A stretch of 48,374 bases of DNA from Opitutales bacterium (GCA_022361075.1 JAKSBQ010000306.1:1-48374); one strand, 5' to 3'. Positions 7,644 to 16,672 are shown, counted from the stretch's first letter. Numbers and translations: made by a program. Notes: generated by a model not told the origin, from the sequence alone.

Positions 7644-8123
7644 ATGAAAAAAATAAACACCGAGGAAATCGAAGCCTACGAGTGGGTTTCTCCAAGAAAG
7701 AAATTCTCGATGACAGGCAAAAACGTCTCCATCGCTCTGGGTCGTGAAGAGACCTCCACCGATTTATTAAAAAGACATCCCTTCGACGTTGAAATTTGCA
7801 CGGTACTACCAGGAACAGCCAACTGCCCCTATCATTCCCACAGCATGCAATGGGAGTTTTATCACGTCGTCTCAGGAACAGGCAAAGCCCGGGATGAAAA
7901 CGGTCTCACTGAGATCGTTCCGGGAGATGCCTTCATTTTCAAACCGGGAGAAGCGCACCAAATCATCAACGACGGCACGGAACCTCTCACATTCTACATC
8001 ATCGCAGACAACCCCATCGGTGAGTCAACTCACTATCCTGACAGCAACAAATACATCGTGCGTTCTCCCGAAAATCGCATCATGCGCTCTGAAAATCTCG
8101 ATTACTTTGATGGGGAAGAATAA
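7644..8123 (+). CDS. Small cupin-domain protein
   Basis: About 159 residues from ATG 7644 (GAGG three bases upstream; ATG 7632 in frame is the alternative). It has a single double-stranded beta-helix domain. Cupin motif 1 is seen as CPYHSHSMQWEFYHVVSGTG and motif 2 as GDAFIFKPGEAHQIIND, giving the usual His/His/Glu/His metal ligands. The substrate is unknown; such proteins include small isomerases, dioxygenases and sensors of sugar-like ligands. It is transcribed away from the respiratory operon, and its stop overlaps the start of the following broken gene by 14 nt, so the two were probably one transcript. Confidence 0.85.
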   Translation: MKKINTEEIEAYEWVSPRKKFSMTGKNVSIALGREETSTDLLKRHPFDVEICTVLPGTANCPYHSHSMQWEFYHVVSGTGKARDENGLTEIVPGDAFIFKPGEAHQIINDGTEPLTFYIIADNPIGESTHYPDSNKYIVRSPENRIMRSENLDYFDGEE

Positions 8124-8978
8124 GTCCAGAAGTTTCTTGCGGGAACTTAAGTTTTTTTTCCTATTCATCAATTTCCTTGCTTGGTGTTTTCCGGCCTTTG
8201 GCGACACGAGCCTTGATGGAACAGACGACATGATTCGGGAGCTAACCGACATACAAAAGGGTTTCGAAACAAATCCTCATGGGTATTTAGCTGAGCAACA
8301 ACTGGCGATTCTCATTCCAAAATTGAAAGAAACAACGTCGATTCCTCAGCGATTCGAGTTGATGACGCGCATCCTGGCATTTCACATTCGAGGAAATCAA
8401 AATGAAGAGGCAGTTGCGATGGCCGAGCGCATCGAAAAAGAGATACTCTCACTCCTGCCCAGAGAACTGCTCCCACAAGTCGAGCCAACAGTGCTACGTC
8501 TCAAAGCGTTGGCATGGCTCCGGTTGGGCGAACAGGACAACTGCCTCCTTGCGCACAATCCCGATTCCTGCCTTTTTCCGATCAAAGGGCAAGGAATTCA
8601 TCAGCTCGAACGCGGATCTCTGAAGGCTATGGAATTGTATGAAAAGATCCTCAAATACGATCGCTCTGACTACCAAAGCATTTGGCTCTACAACGTGGCA
8701 GCAATGACTCTTGGCAAATATCCTGATGAGATCTCCCTGCTCCATCAGATTCCCGAGTCCTTTCTGAAATCGGATTATGAAATTCCCTCGTTCCCGAACG
8801 TTTCGCTATAAGCGAATGTGGCGGTGCTGGATGTATCCGGAGGCAGTATTTTTGAAGATTTTAATGGAGATGGGTTTCTTGATCTGATGGTTTCCGCCTG
8901 GCCTCTGACCTCCCAGATTCGCCTCTTCGAAAACAATGGCGACACCACCTTTCGTGAAGCAACTGAGGACTGGCAGCT
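8110..8978 (+). pseudogene. Broken FG-GAP/ASPIC-UnbV (CRTAC1-like) secreted protein gene
   Basis: The frame from ATG 8110 encodes a basic N-terminus, a hydrophobic signal segment (FFFLFINFLAWCFPAFGD) and helical TPR-like sequence. A TAA at 8809-8811 interrupts it. The same frame then continues without a break as NVAVLDVSGGSIFEDFNGDGF, a calcium-binding FG-GAP repeat typical of CRTAC1-like proteins, which usually follows directly from a phrase like FPNV. The coding signal stops near 8978, where the sequence becomes the 3'-truncated TonB gene of the other strand. The gene has therefore lost function twice: one nonsense codon and a missing C-terminal half (normally several hundred residues more). 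The family role, extracellular binding or adhesion, is only loosely known. Confidence 0.75.
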
Positions 8979-9814
8979 CGGATATCACCTGTTTCGTAGG
9001 TCGCACGAATGGTGGTCGTTTCAGTAGGTTTGAAGATCGCGTTTGCGTAGAAACGAACGTCATCTTCATAAGTACCATTTTGCTGCCACTCGATATGTTC
9101 GTCCAGACCTGCAATGCGGACTGCAAGTTTGTCATCGATGATGACACGGTTCACATCGAATTCATAGCGCTCAGTCCCGAAGTTGTCGAATTTCGAACGA
9201 ATTTCTAAGAAATTGTTGAAGTTCGCTTTTTTGAGACCGGCATCAAGGATACCACCTGGTGAACCAAGACCGAAAAGCGCCGCGTTCGCACCACGATTGA
9301 TGGTGATACGCTCGATGTTGTAGTTATCGAATGGAGCGTCTGTGATGAAAAGGTCCTTGGTCAAATCCGCGCGAGCCAAACCACGAATACGTGTGTTGGA
9401 CTGCTGACGGGCATTGGTTCTTTCTTCACGGACCTGACCGGGGTTTTCAGCCAGATTCGCACCTTGCAAGTTACCGTCGATACCAACAGATTCTGTTCCT
9501 GCGGTAAAGGTAAGTAGTGAGTTCAGGTCATCCGAACCAATGTCACGGATAAAGTCCTGAGTAGCAACAGAGATAGAAGCTCCGATGTCACCGAGTTTCG
9601 CGTTCAGACGGGTACCAGCCAAAGTGTTGGTCGCGGCATAACCTTCGTCTTGTCCGGAGTCGACTACGAATGGAGACAACTCATAGATGTCTTCATCCAA
9701 ATCGGCGTCGTCTTGACCACTGAGTACAGTAGTCAGTGCAGTACATGCGCCTGCAGTTATCAACAATTTGCTACTTCTGAGCAAACCGCTATTTAGCAAC
9801 GTTTTAATATTCAT
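8979..9814 (-). pseudogene. TonB-dependent receptor, N-terminal fragment only
   Basis: From ATG 9814 the frame gives a signal peptide, an ELSPFVVDSG segment and a complete plug domain (GYAATNTLAGTRLNAKLGDI through ALFGLGSPGGILDAGLKK). The first barrel strands then end at TTTIRATYETGDIR. At about 8979 the family resemblance stops and the frame runs into antisense of the FG-GAP gene, ending at 8861. Full receptors of this type have 900-1,100 residues, so about two thirds of the barrel is missing and a working transporter is not possible. The upstream leader carries the hairpin plus CTACTAA element shared with the receptor starting at 23966. Confidence 0.8.
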
Positions 9815-9816
9815 GC

Positions 9817-9862
9817 TATAGGGTTAGTAGTTTAACGATCCGGTGTTCACAAAGGGCACCGG
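9817..9862 (-). promoter_or_regulatory. Conserved TonB-receptor leader: hairpin plus TAAACTACTAACCCTATA
   Basis: On the minus strand a stem CCGGTG/CACCGG with an 11-nt loop (9840-9862) precedes TAAACTACTAACCCTATA, which runs almost to the ATG at 9814. The same arrangement (hairpin, then TAACTACTAAAGCCCTAT) precedes the other large receptor at 23974-24016. This position and order in two unrelated gene copies suggests a 5' untranslated element rather than a random fold. Confidence 0.45.
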
Positions 9863-10115
9863 ACTGTAGTCGGGGGCCAAAAGGCTCACACCTTCCAGCT
9901 AAGTCAGAGGAAGTTAGCACGAATCTAAACAAGCTGTTATTAATCCTTCGCCAAAGACTACGATTATTTGGACAAAAACAAATTTAAGGGGTGTCTGAGA
10001 CAAATAGAACAATACTCACGAGCTCCCAGTCGAATCTCGCTTCGAAGTCAGTTTTTATGAAGTAATTTTCTTAGAAAACTATTAAGACTTCCTATGTGAT
10101 TCCGATGAAAAAGAA
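9863..10115. other. Intergenic region with no gene seen
   Basis: Between the receptor leader and the STAS-like gene there is no convincing coding frame on either strand. The stretch should contain the divergent promoters of both genes, but I see no box clear enough to call. Confidence 0.5.
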
Positions 10116-10517
10116 ATGTCTCAAACAAGCGCTCTCCTTAAATATCAAATCCATTGGGAAAAAGCCGGAGTTTATGTGAAACTCTCCGGCATCTTAAACT
10201 TTGAAGAGGCGTTCATGCTATTCGGCCAGATTGCGTCCGATCCTAGATACCCGAAATTAAATTACCGGATCTACGATATGCATGAAGTGGTTAGAATCGA
10301 GAATACTGAAGCATGCGTTCATAAACAGGCCTCCATAAGCAGCGCATCAAGCAACATGATCCATGCGATCAGGCATAAAATCGCTTTTGTCGCTGAAAAA
10401 AACGACCAAAACCGCAGGCTTTTCCACATCTACAAGGAATCCCTCAGATCTCCCAAGCTCGAAGCCGAGATGTTTTCTACCCTTGTCGAAGCGAGAAGGT
10501 GGATACAAAACCCTTAA
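10116..10517 (+). CDS. STAS/SpoIIAA-like domain protein
   Basis: 133 residues, cytoplasmic, no membrane segment. The pattern strand (YQIHWEKAGVYVKLSGILNFEEA), helix, strand (NYRIYDMHEV), helix, strand (HKIAFVAEKND) and C-terminal helix (SPKLEAEMFSTLVEARRWIQ) resembles the SpoIIAA-like/STAS fold often annotated as hypothetical. Proteins of this shape commonly act in signalling or bind lipophilic ligands, but the phosphorylatable serine position cannot be assigned here. It is not obviously linked to its neighbours and lies between the broken receptor and the phosphate genes. Confidence 0.6.
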   Translation: MSQTSALLKYQIHWEKAGVYVKLSGILNFEEAFMLFGQIASDPRYPKLNYRIYDMHEVVRIENTEACVHKQASISSASSNMIHAIRHKIAFVAEKNDQNRRLFHIYKESLRSPKLEAEMFSTLVEARRWIQNP

Positions 10518-10571
10518 GATAGCCGGCTACCTCAGTAACTAGTTGTCAAAAAATTGTACATCTTTACAATT

Positions 10572-10588
10572 GTTACAATTTTGTAACA
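10572..10588 (+). promoter_or_regulatory. Pho-box-like repeat GTTACA-N5-GTAACA (copy 1)
   Basis: GTTACA at 10572-10577 and GTAACA at 10583-10588 form a direct repeat with 11-bp period, as in PhoB boxes. The same bases can be read as a palindrome GTTAC-N6-GTAAC. A further TTTACA starts at 10563. The box ends 46 bp before the start of the 78-residue gene. A second copy with the same spacing precedes the porin-pstS genes. Confidence 0.55.
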
Positions 10589-10633
10589 TTAAGAATTGAA
10601 ACAAACTTCCTAATTCATTAGCTTTAAGGGATA

Positions 10634-10870
10634 ATGAAGCATTTTAGGATCATTACTGACGGATCGAAATTTAGGGTCCAGAAAAGGATAAATTTTGCGG
10701 GATTAAGGTTTTGGCTCAATGAACACTACTACGAGATTAATGACACCTACCCTAAAGTGATCTCCCACAATGTAGAATTCGATAATCACAAGGACGCGAA
10801 ACACTACGTCAAAGATCAACTTGTGAAACTGAATGTTCATTCACGCTGGAAGGTCGTGTCCAAGCACTGA
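10634..10870 (+). CDS. Small basic protein of unknown function under a Pho-box-like site
   Basis: 78 residues beginning MKHFRIITDGSKFRVQKRIN, with AGGGA a few bases before the ATG. It is rich in Lys, His and aromatic residues and has no signal or membrane segment. The pattern strand-strand-helix (FRVQKRINF, WLNEHYYEIND, DNHKDAKHYVKDQLVKL) suggests a small alpha/beta protein. I do not recognise the family. Its promoter shares the GTTACA-N5-GTAACA box with the porin/pstS pair and it ends at a strong terminator, so it is a separate unit of what may be the same phosphate-starvation regulon. Confidence 0.65.
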   Translation: MKHFRIITDGSKFRVQKRINFAGLRFWLNEHYYEINDTYPKVISHNVEFDNHKDAKHYVKDQLVKLNVHSRWKVVSKH

Positions 10871-10923
10871 GGTGCTTGATCCGTCAACTCCTCCTCCACA
10901 AACAGAAGTCAGGAGGAATTTAG

Positions 10924-10956
10924 ATCTCTAACCACGAACAAGTTAGAGATTTTTAT
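10924..10956 (+). terminator. Rho-independent terminator after the small gene
   Basis: Perfect 9-bp stem ATCTCTAAC (10924-10932) / GTTAGAGAT (10942-10950) with a 9-nt loop, followed by TTTTATT. Confidence 0.8.
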
Positions 10957-11026
10957 TATCTAACCAAATCCATCTTATATCCACACCTCCAACAAAATCG
11001 ATTTAGAGAATTAAGCATTGTCGATC

Positions 11027-11043
11027 GTTACATTTTCGTAACA
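11027..11043 (+). promoter_or_regulatory. Pho-box-like repeat GTTACA-N5-GTAACA (copy 2)
   Basis: GTTACA at 11027-11032 and GTAACA at 11038-11043 with spacer TTTTC match the copy at 10572 in sequence and spacing. A TGTAAT hexamer at 11053-11058 is placed as a -10 box would be. In that case the ATG at 11057 would lie inside the promoter and translation of the porin would have to start further in. Confidence 0.55.
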
Positions 11044-11056
11044 ATTCAGCGATGTA

Positions 11057-12427
11057 ATGTTCAGCAATTGTTTACGTAAGTTCGCTCAATGGTGTAAACC
11101 GATTAGGATATCAAACGTTTTTTTTCTTACCGCTCTCTTGTCCCTTTTCCCTGCGCCAAAGTTATGGTCCGCCGAATATGGGCCCCTTATTAAGTTACTT
11201 GTTCGAAAGGGTTTGATCACAGATCAGGAGGCCGAAGATCTCCGGGCTGAACTTGCAATTGAATTTGCAGAAACCTCTGCGGGAAAGATCACAATAGATG
11301 ACGACGTCAAACAGCTAAAGATTAAGACCGACCTGCGCACACGCTACCAACATGAAAGCACCCAAAAAACAAAGCAGAGTACCGAAAAAGACCGTAGTCG
11401 TTGGAGATACCGATTGAAACTTGGGGCATTCTACAAGTTCACGCACGGGTGGAGTGCTGGGGTTCAATTGGAAACCGCGGAGGCTTCTGACTCCACAAAC
11501 ACCAATTTTGGAGGTTACTTTGACAAAAATGGTGATGACTTATTTGTAGGACAAATCTTTATCGACTATTCGATGCCGCCAAACTGGGCAGATCTTTTCA
11601 ACATAAACATAGGGAAAGCCAAACACCCCTTCCTCATCCAAGAGGCGTTTTGGGACTCAGACACAAATCCGGAAGGTTTTACTCAGCAAATTGGCTGGAG
11701 ACGCGAAGGCGACCATTGGTTTATTCTCAGAGCTGGAGAATACATCATCGATGAAGAAAATGAATCTAAGGGATTTTCGGTAGATGACTGGTTATTCGTT
11801 GGCCAAGCAGAATTGAGGTACCATTTCGGGAGAAAGTCTGATCTCAAAATTGCCCCGATGCTTCTCGCCGAGACAAATGGTATCTCAAGAGATTTTTCAT
11901 CTGAGTCCGCGAATACACCATCTAATGAAAACTCGCTATCCGATTTTGGAAACATGCTTGTTGTATCTGTACCAGTGGAGTTTACATTCCTTTGGAACGA
12001 CATTCCTCAAAAATTTGCGGCCACTGTAGGGTGGAACCTAAACGCAGACCAAGCTGTAAACACATCGGGTAGCCCCTACCGATCCAAAAATGCGGGAGAT
12101 TCTGAGATTTTGGATGAGAATGGCCTCCACTATAGCTTCAAATACACCGCGGGTTCCCCAAAGTTTTTCAAAGATTGGGCTATTAGCTTCGAATACCGAT
12201 ACCTGGAAGCTGCATCTCTCACACCCAATCTTTCCGACTCCGATTTCGGCAAAAACAGTTTGAACCAAAAAGGATTTATCGTATCTGGAGCCTACATGCT
12301 TTCGGATAGTGTCAAATTCGGAGCTACACTGATGAAAAGTGAAGCGATCGAGCAAAATTGGACAAGCGACGCTGCCGACAAATATGAAGTTGACTTGCTT
12401 CAAATAGATTTGTCCGCCAAGTTCTAA
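11057..12427 (+). CDS. Outer-membrane porin, probably phosphate-related
   Basis: 456 residues if the ATG at 11057 is used. A hydrophobic export segment (SNVFFLTALLSLFPAPKLWSA) lies unusually far in, near residues 19-39, and no ribosome site precedes the ATG, so the true start may be downstream. After a short periplasmic helix (YGPLIKLLVRKGLITDQEAEDL) comes a beta-barrel with SRWRYRLKLGAFYKFTHGWSAG and a C-terminal strand ending in Phe (LQIDLSAKF). This is the layout of the putative-porin/OprO-P-like group. It is followed 11 bp later by a PstS gene, so it probably admits phosphate across the outer membrane. The selectivity is inferred. Confidence 0.75.
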   Translation: MFSNCLRKFAQWCKPIRISNVFFLTALLSLFPAPKLWSAEYGPLIKLLVRKGLITDQEAEDLRAELAIEFAETSAGKITIDDDVKQLKIKTDLRTRYQHESTQKTKQSTEKDRSRWRYRLKLGAFYKFTHGWSAGVQLETAEASDSTNTNFGGYFDKNGDDLFVGQIFIDYSMPPNWADLFNINIGKAKHPFLIQEAFWDSDTNPEGFTQQIGWRREGDHWFILRAGEYIIDEENESKGFSVDDWLFVGQAELRYHFGRKSDLKIAPMLLAETNGISRDFSSESANTPSNENSLSDFGNMLVVSVPVEFTFLWNDIPQKFAATVGWNLNADQAVNTSGSPYRSKNAGDSEILDENGLHYSFKYTAGSPKFFKDWAISFEYRYLEAASLTPNLSDSDFGKNSLNQKGFIVSGAYMLSDSVKFGATLMKSEAIEQNWTSDAADKYEVDLLQIDLSAKF

Positions 12428-12438
12428 ATCTTTTTAGA

Positions 12439-13263
12439 ATGAAGGAATCGATCAGAAACTGTGCTTCGTTGCTTACCTTTCTATGCGCTACGTTGATGAT
12501 TAGCGCAGAAAACCTCATTCTGAAAGGGTCTGACACGATAGGCGCCAAGATGGTTCCTCAGCTGGCTGAAACGTTCAAAGCATCCCACCCCAATACCAGC
12601 TTCGAGATATCCGCAGAAGGTTCAACAACCGGGATCGTGGCTCTTATCGAAGACATCGCAGATATTGGAGTATCAAGCCGAAGGGCCAAACCCAGTGAAT
12701 TCAGTCAAGCTCGGGCAAATGGTGTCATTTTGAAACCCACCGTCATTTGTTGGGACGGCATCGCAGTCATCGTGAATGAAAAGCTACCCATAGAAAAACT
12801 TAGCCTTCGGGAAGTGGAGCAGATCTTCACAGGCGATATCAACGACTGGTCTACTCTTTGCCCTTTCAACGGAAAGATTTCACTCTACACACGAAACTCA
12901 GCTTCAGGCACTTATTTGGATTTTAAAAACTACGCAATGAACCGCAGAGATTACTCTAGAAAATCTCAGAAAATGGCAGGTAATGAACAGATAGTGAGGG
13001 AAGTTGCCGCCAACGAAAATGCCATTGGCTACGTAGGGCTCGCCTATTCAAAAGCGGAGGGAATCAAGGTTTTGAAAATCAATGATATTCTTCCTTCGGT
13101 TGAAACCGTCCATGACAAAACGTATCCGATTTCGAGACCCAACTTCTTCTACACAAATGGAAACAGTTATGGGAATCAGCGTAAATTCATCGACTTCGTG
13201 CTATCTGAGGAAGGTCAAGAGATCGTAAGAAGAGTCGGTTTCGTTCCTTTGATCAGAGATTGA
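12439..13263 (+). CDS. pstS: PstS-type phosphate-binding periplasmic protein
   Basis: 274 residues with a signal peptide (about 1-23, ending LMISA). The mature protein begins with the anion-binding pattern LILKGSDTIGAKMVPQLAETF and continues with SAEGSTTGIVALIEDIADIGVSSR. A later RNSASGTYLDF loop is the second half of the phosphate site, and the typical KFIDFVLSEEGQEIVRRVGFVPL end is present. It binds phosphate in the periplasm and normally hands it to PstCAB. No pstCAB genes follow; instead the next gene is convergent with only 5 bp between stops. The neighbouring porin and the upstream Pho-box-like repeat support a phosphate-scavenging pair. Confidence 0.9.
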   Translation: MKESIRNCASLLTFLCATLMISAENLILKGSDTIGAKMVPQLAETFKASHPNTSFEISAEGSTTGIVALIEDIADIGVSSRRAKPSEFSQARANGVILKPTVICWDGIAVIVNEKLPIEKLSLREVEQIFTGDINDWSTLCPFNGKISLYTRNSASGTYLDFKNYAMNRRDYSRKSQKMAGNEQIVREVAANENAIGYVGLAYSKAEGIKVLKINDILPSVETVHDKTYPISRPNFFYTNGNSYGNQRKFIDFVLSEEGQEIVRRVGFVPLIRD

Positions 13264-13268
13264 CAACT

Positions 13269-15491
13269 CTACACCATTCCTCTCTCAGTCTGAATCCTTG
13301 GTCGCCTGAACTTTGAATAAATCCACTGAATATGGATGAACAAAAGCATCCATATAAACGGTTCTATGGGAATACGATAACGACAGTTTTCACGACTGAA
13401 CTGAACTAGGGAGACACTACATGCTAGGTAATAAATGACTCCCACAATCAACAAATAAGCAAGGAACGTACCTTCTAACTTAACCCGCCCGGTCAAGATA
13501 AGAAGCAGCATTATCGGAAGAACAAACGGCAAAAGAGTCATGTTAACCACATTCACTAGCCTCATGAGGTCTGGAACATAATTGATAGTCAGCAGACTTG
13601 CCTCGTCTCCTGAGAATCGAGCATTTTTTGCAGAATTAATGAAAACTCTATTGGGGTGAAAAGCAGGCCCGATTTTCCGGAACCCCTGCCATAAATCCAA
13701 ACCATTCCAAATCACTGGCTCGGTGTAGAATGGCGCCACAAAAAGATGGGGGTAATTCTTGATTGGACGCCAGAGCGCTTCCCAACCTTTTACAAACTTC
13801 TGCACAATGATGTCAGGATGCGCTGCAACAAAAGATTGATAAACTTTGGCATATTCGTCTGAGAGCACCTTCGTGACCATGTTGTTGGAATACTGCATAT
13901 GAATTCCCTTTTCTTTCGAAAGATGCCTGTCCAACGCCAAAACTTCTTGCGGAAAAAATTTTTCGACCTGCGGAATTTCTCCCCAAAAAACGACTCTTCC
14001 CTTTTCTCGATGCATCCTAACAAACCAGTCTTCAAACTCGTCCGAATTTTCGAAAATGTGGTCATAAAATTCACTCCCGTATCCCGCGATATGGAGCCCG
14101 GTCATGCAGATCAAACCCTTCCAAGAACTGTTGGATATGGAAAAATAGTCATAAACAATTTTGTTTTTGAAAGACCATCCGAATTGTAGAATCAAAATGC
14201 AAACGAGATAGGCCGAAACGGTTCGAATGGGTTTCTTAAACTTCCCTGCAATCAATATGAATACAAGAGGGAGGGGAAAAAGATAACAAAAAGTGGACCT
14301 GGTTAATGCCAAACATGCCACCCAAAGCCCCATCAAAAATACGTAACGCAACGATTTATTCTTCTGATACTGTAAAAAAGACAAGAATAGAAGAGATAAA
14401 AATAATATTCCGAGATTTTCGTAGTTTGTCTGTCCATACCAATTGTATTCCATCGTCACGGTGGAAATACTTAGAGAGAGAACGATCAATAATAACGCGC
14501 CTCGCCACAAATACTTTGCTGACGTAAAATGACTCAGGATGAGAATCACCAACGCAGTGGTTAGCGCTGTGTTTAGAAACTGAATAAAAACCATCGCTAA
14601 ATGGGTACCCACCGGCCACGGGAAGATATTTGCGCAGAAGCCAAAAATTAGCTCAGGAAGTGGTGGGTTCTGCTGAAAATACCACAACGATTTCCAAAAA
14701 TCACTCCTGTAAGAATCGATCGTATTGTACTGCCAGGTGAGAAACTCTCCCTGCCCGTTTTCCATCATGTATGCATAGATCTCAGGGTAGTAAGTTGCGA
14801 AAGTCAGGAGCCTGTGAACGAGAACAATACTAAACGCACCCAGACACAAACTACGGAGTGATAGGCCTTCCAAACGTCGGTTCAATCGTCCTATCAAACA
14901 GGATACCTTTTCGATACCCGCGATCCGTCTTAAAACCATTAAGAGACCGAATAGTCCGAGAAAACTTAGAGTCGGCAAACTCTTTGGAACTTCCCGATCC
15001 GCACGTTGAAGAGTCAGCTCTCGCGTTTTGAATTCGAAAAACGGATCTTGCGCATTTTCTATACTCAAAATGACTTGGTTTGGATCGTGCCGTAGAGCCT
15101 TTAAGTCATTCCTAAACAGAATCTCATCAAACTGAAGGTGCTCAACAACTTCACCTCTCGCGTTCTCAATTCTGGGGGACTCAAAAACGATGTGAGCACT
15201 GCCTTTTTGGATGGGATCGATACGAAAACGATCGTAACCACCCTCAGGAATTTCGATTAAAATCCGGTGAATATAGCCTTCAGTTTTGGGCAATTGAAAG
15301 CGCTTCCTTCCTTCTTCAGAGTATCCGCCATTAACAGGAAGAAAGAGGTCTCCCCACTCTTCCACATCACTTGTGTAATCAAATGCTAGATAGTACGTAT
15401 CGATATCACGATTCCGTTTCTCGAGTGCGAAATACACCTGCCACGCGAAGCAAATAGCCAAAACCAAGGAAATTGGATAGAATACTCTCAT
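13269..15491 (-). CDS. Multi-pass membrane glycosyltransferase-like protein
   Basis: 740 residues. One N-terminal membrane helix is followed by about 160 residues of soluble beta-rich sequence (TYYLAFDYTSDVEEWGDLFL onwards). A helix near FLGLFGLLMVLRRIAG comes next, then roughly ten more helices with a large loop near residues 440-590 and a short basic tail. The layout, with an acidic first loop, resembles GT39/ArnT-like (GT-C) enzymes that use polyprenyl-phosphate sugars, although I cannot point to a conserved catalytic motif. The GT2 gene 42 nt upstream, which would make the polyprenyl-phosphate sugar donor, supports this reading. Acceptor unknown. Confidence 0.6.
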   Translation of the reverse strand: MRVFYPISLVLAICFAWQVYFALEKRNRDIDTYYLAFDYTSDVEEWGDLFLPVNGGYSEEGRKRFQLPKTEGYIHRILIEIPEGGYDRFRIDPIQKGSAHIVFESPRIENARGEVVEHLQFDEILFRNDLKALRHDPNQVILSIENAQDPFFEFKTRELTLQRADREVPKSLPTLSFLGLFGLLMVLRRIAGIEKVSCLIGRLNRRLEGLSLRSLCLGAFSIVLVHRLLTFATYYPEIYAYMMENGQGEFLTWQYNTIDSYRSDFWKSLWYFQQNPPLPELIFGFCANIFPWPVGTHLAMVFIQFLNTALTTALVILILSHFTSAKYLWRGALLLIVLSLSISTVTMEYNWYGQTNYENLGILFLSLLFLSFLQYQKNKSLRYVFLMGLWVACLALTRSTFCYLFPLPLVFILIAGKFKKPIRTVSAYLVCILILQFGWSFKNKIVYDYFSISNSSWKGLICMTGLHIAGYGSEFYDHIFENSDEFEDWFVRMHREKGRVVFWGEIPQVEKFFPQEVLALDRHLSKEKGIHMQYSNNMVTKVLSDEYAKVYQSFVAAHPDIIVQKFVKGWEALWRPIKNYPHLFVAPFYTEPVIWNGLDLWQGFRKIGPAFHPNRVFINSAKNARFSGDEASLLTINYVPDLMRLVNVVNMTLLPFVLPIMLLLILTGRVKLEGTFLAYLLIVGVIYYLACSVSLVQFSRENCRYRIPIEPFIWMLLFIHIQWIYSKFRRPRIQTERGMV

Positions 15492-15533
15492 TGAAGGTGG
15501 AAGCGGAATATAAATCGGGTTGAAAGCAGTTAA

Positions 15534-16505
15534 CTAGAAGTAAAGGGCGCGCTCGGCCGTTGGCACTTTGGTTAAACCAAACGATTCTTTCACAATATAA
15601 AGCGGACGCCTCTTGTTCTCTTCGTGGATACGACCAATGTAGAGCCCAACAATGCCCAACATGGAGAGTAAAAGACCATTTAGAAAGCTGGTTACAATAA
15701 TCATCGAACTCCAACCCGCGACCGCAGTATCTGTGATAAAAGCCTGTGCTACGGCCAAAATGGCGTAACAAGCTGCACCAATAGAAATCACAAAACCAAG
15801 GGCCACTGCCACTTTCAGAGGAACATCCGAGAAACCCATGATCGCCGCAAATGCAAGCCTCAGCATCTTTCGAAACGGGTAGTGAGTCTCGCCAGCGACT
15901 CTTTCTTTTCGTTCATAGAGGACTTCCGTCTGTTTGAATCCTACCCACGAAAAAAGCCCCCTCATGTAACGGTCAGTTTCCCTCATTGAGTTTACAGCTT
16001 TGAGAACCTTGCGATCCAACAATCGAAAATCACCTGTGTCTTCGGGAATATCGATTGTCGCAAGCGATTTGAGGCATCTGTAAAAAATGGTGGCTGTCAC
16101 CTTTTTCAAGAAAGTTTCACCCTCGCGGCTCCTTCGTTTCCCATAGACCATATCGTAGCCTTCGCGCCATTTCTCAATCATCTCAATCGCCACAAGGGGC
16201 GGATCCTGAAGATCTGCGTCTAAGAGAATGACTGCATCACCTTCTGCAACGTCCATTCCAGCAGTCATCGCCACCTGATGGCCAAAATTCCTGGAAAATG
16301 ACAGAAGCTTAATCCCGTCATGCTTGGATTGAAATTGCTTCAGGACTTCCAGACTGTTGTCGAAACTTCCGTCGTCGACTACAATAATTTCAATTCTTCC
16401 ATCGATTTTTGATTTGAGATCAAACAATGCTTCGAAGAGAGGCTCAATAGTCTCTTCTTCATTGAATACGGGAACGATAAAACTGAACAGAGCATCGTTT
16501 TTCAT
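15534..16505 (-). CDS. GT2 polyprenyl-phosphate glycosyltransferase (DPM1/GtrB-like)
   Basis: 323 residues. The N-terminal GT-A domain has FSFIVPVFNEEETIEPLFEAL, IIVVDDGSFDNS (nucleotide-sugar Asp residues) and AVILLDADLQDPP, the hallmark DxD region of dolichyl/undecaprenyl-phosphate sugar synthases. Two C-terminal membrane helices (VAVALGFVISIGAACYAILA and a second near SFLNGLLLSMLGIVGLYIG) match the GtrB subgroup. It transfers a sugar from a nucleotide donor to a polyprenyl phosphate at the inner membrane. The next gene is a probable GT-C enzyme that would use the product, so the two form a surface-glycan or protein-glycosylation pair. Confidence 0.9.
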   Translation of the reverse strand: MKNDALFSFIVPVFNEEETIEPLFEALFDLKSKIDGRIEIIVVDDGSFDNSLEVLKQFQSKHDGIKLLSFSRNFGHQVAMTAGMDVAEGDAVILLDADLQDPPLVAIEMIEKWREGYDMVYGKRRSREGETFLKKVTATIFYRCLKSLATIDIPEDTGDFRLLDRKVLKAVNSMRETDRYMRGLFSWVGFKQTEVLYERKERVAGETHYPFRKMLRLAFAAIMGFSDVPLKVAVALGFVISIGAACYAILAVAQAFITDTAVAGWSSMIIVTSFLNGLLLSMLGIVGLYIGRIHEENKRRPLYIVKESFGLTKVPTAERALYF

Positions 16506-16672
16506 AGGGCCGGGGAGAAGCTTGATTCACGTAAAGATTAGGAATCAACGCTTTATTGTTGTCAAGAATCCAACCCATTTCTCCGTCGCCTGGCTCATCA
16601 GCATCGATCGCCCGGTTTTTCCAATTACATGTTGTTCTAAACAAAGAATTCCACTAAATCCACTCTCAGATT

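Noticed and set aside
7789-8811. A single 340-residue protein spanning the cupin gene
   Set aside because: The first ~107 codons are the cupin gene read in another frame; the real N-terminus with a signal segment begins at ATG 8110.
10924-10954. The 9-bp dyad after the small gene as an operator
   Set aside because: It is followed by a T-run and lies directly downstream of a gene end, so a terminator explains it.
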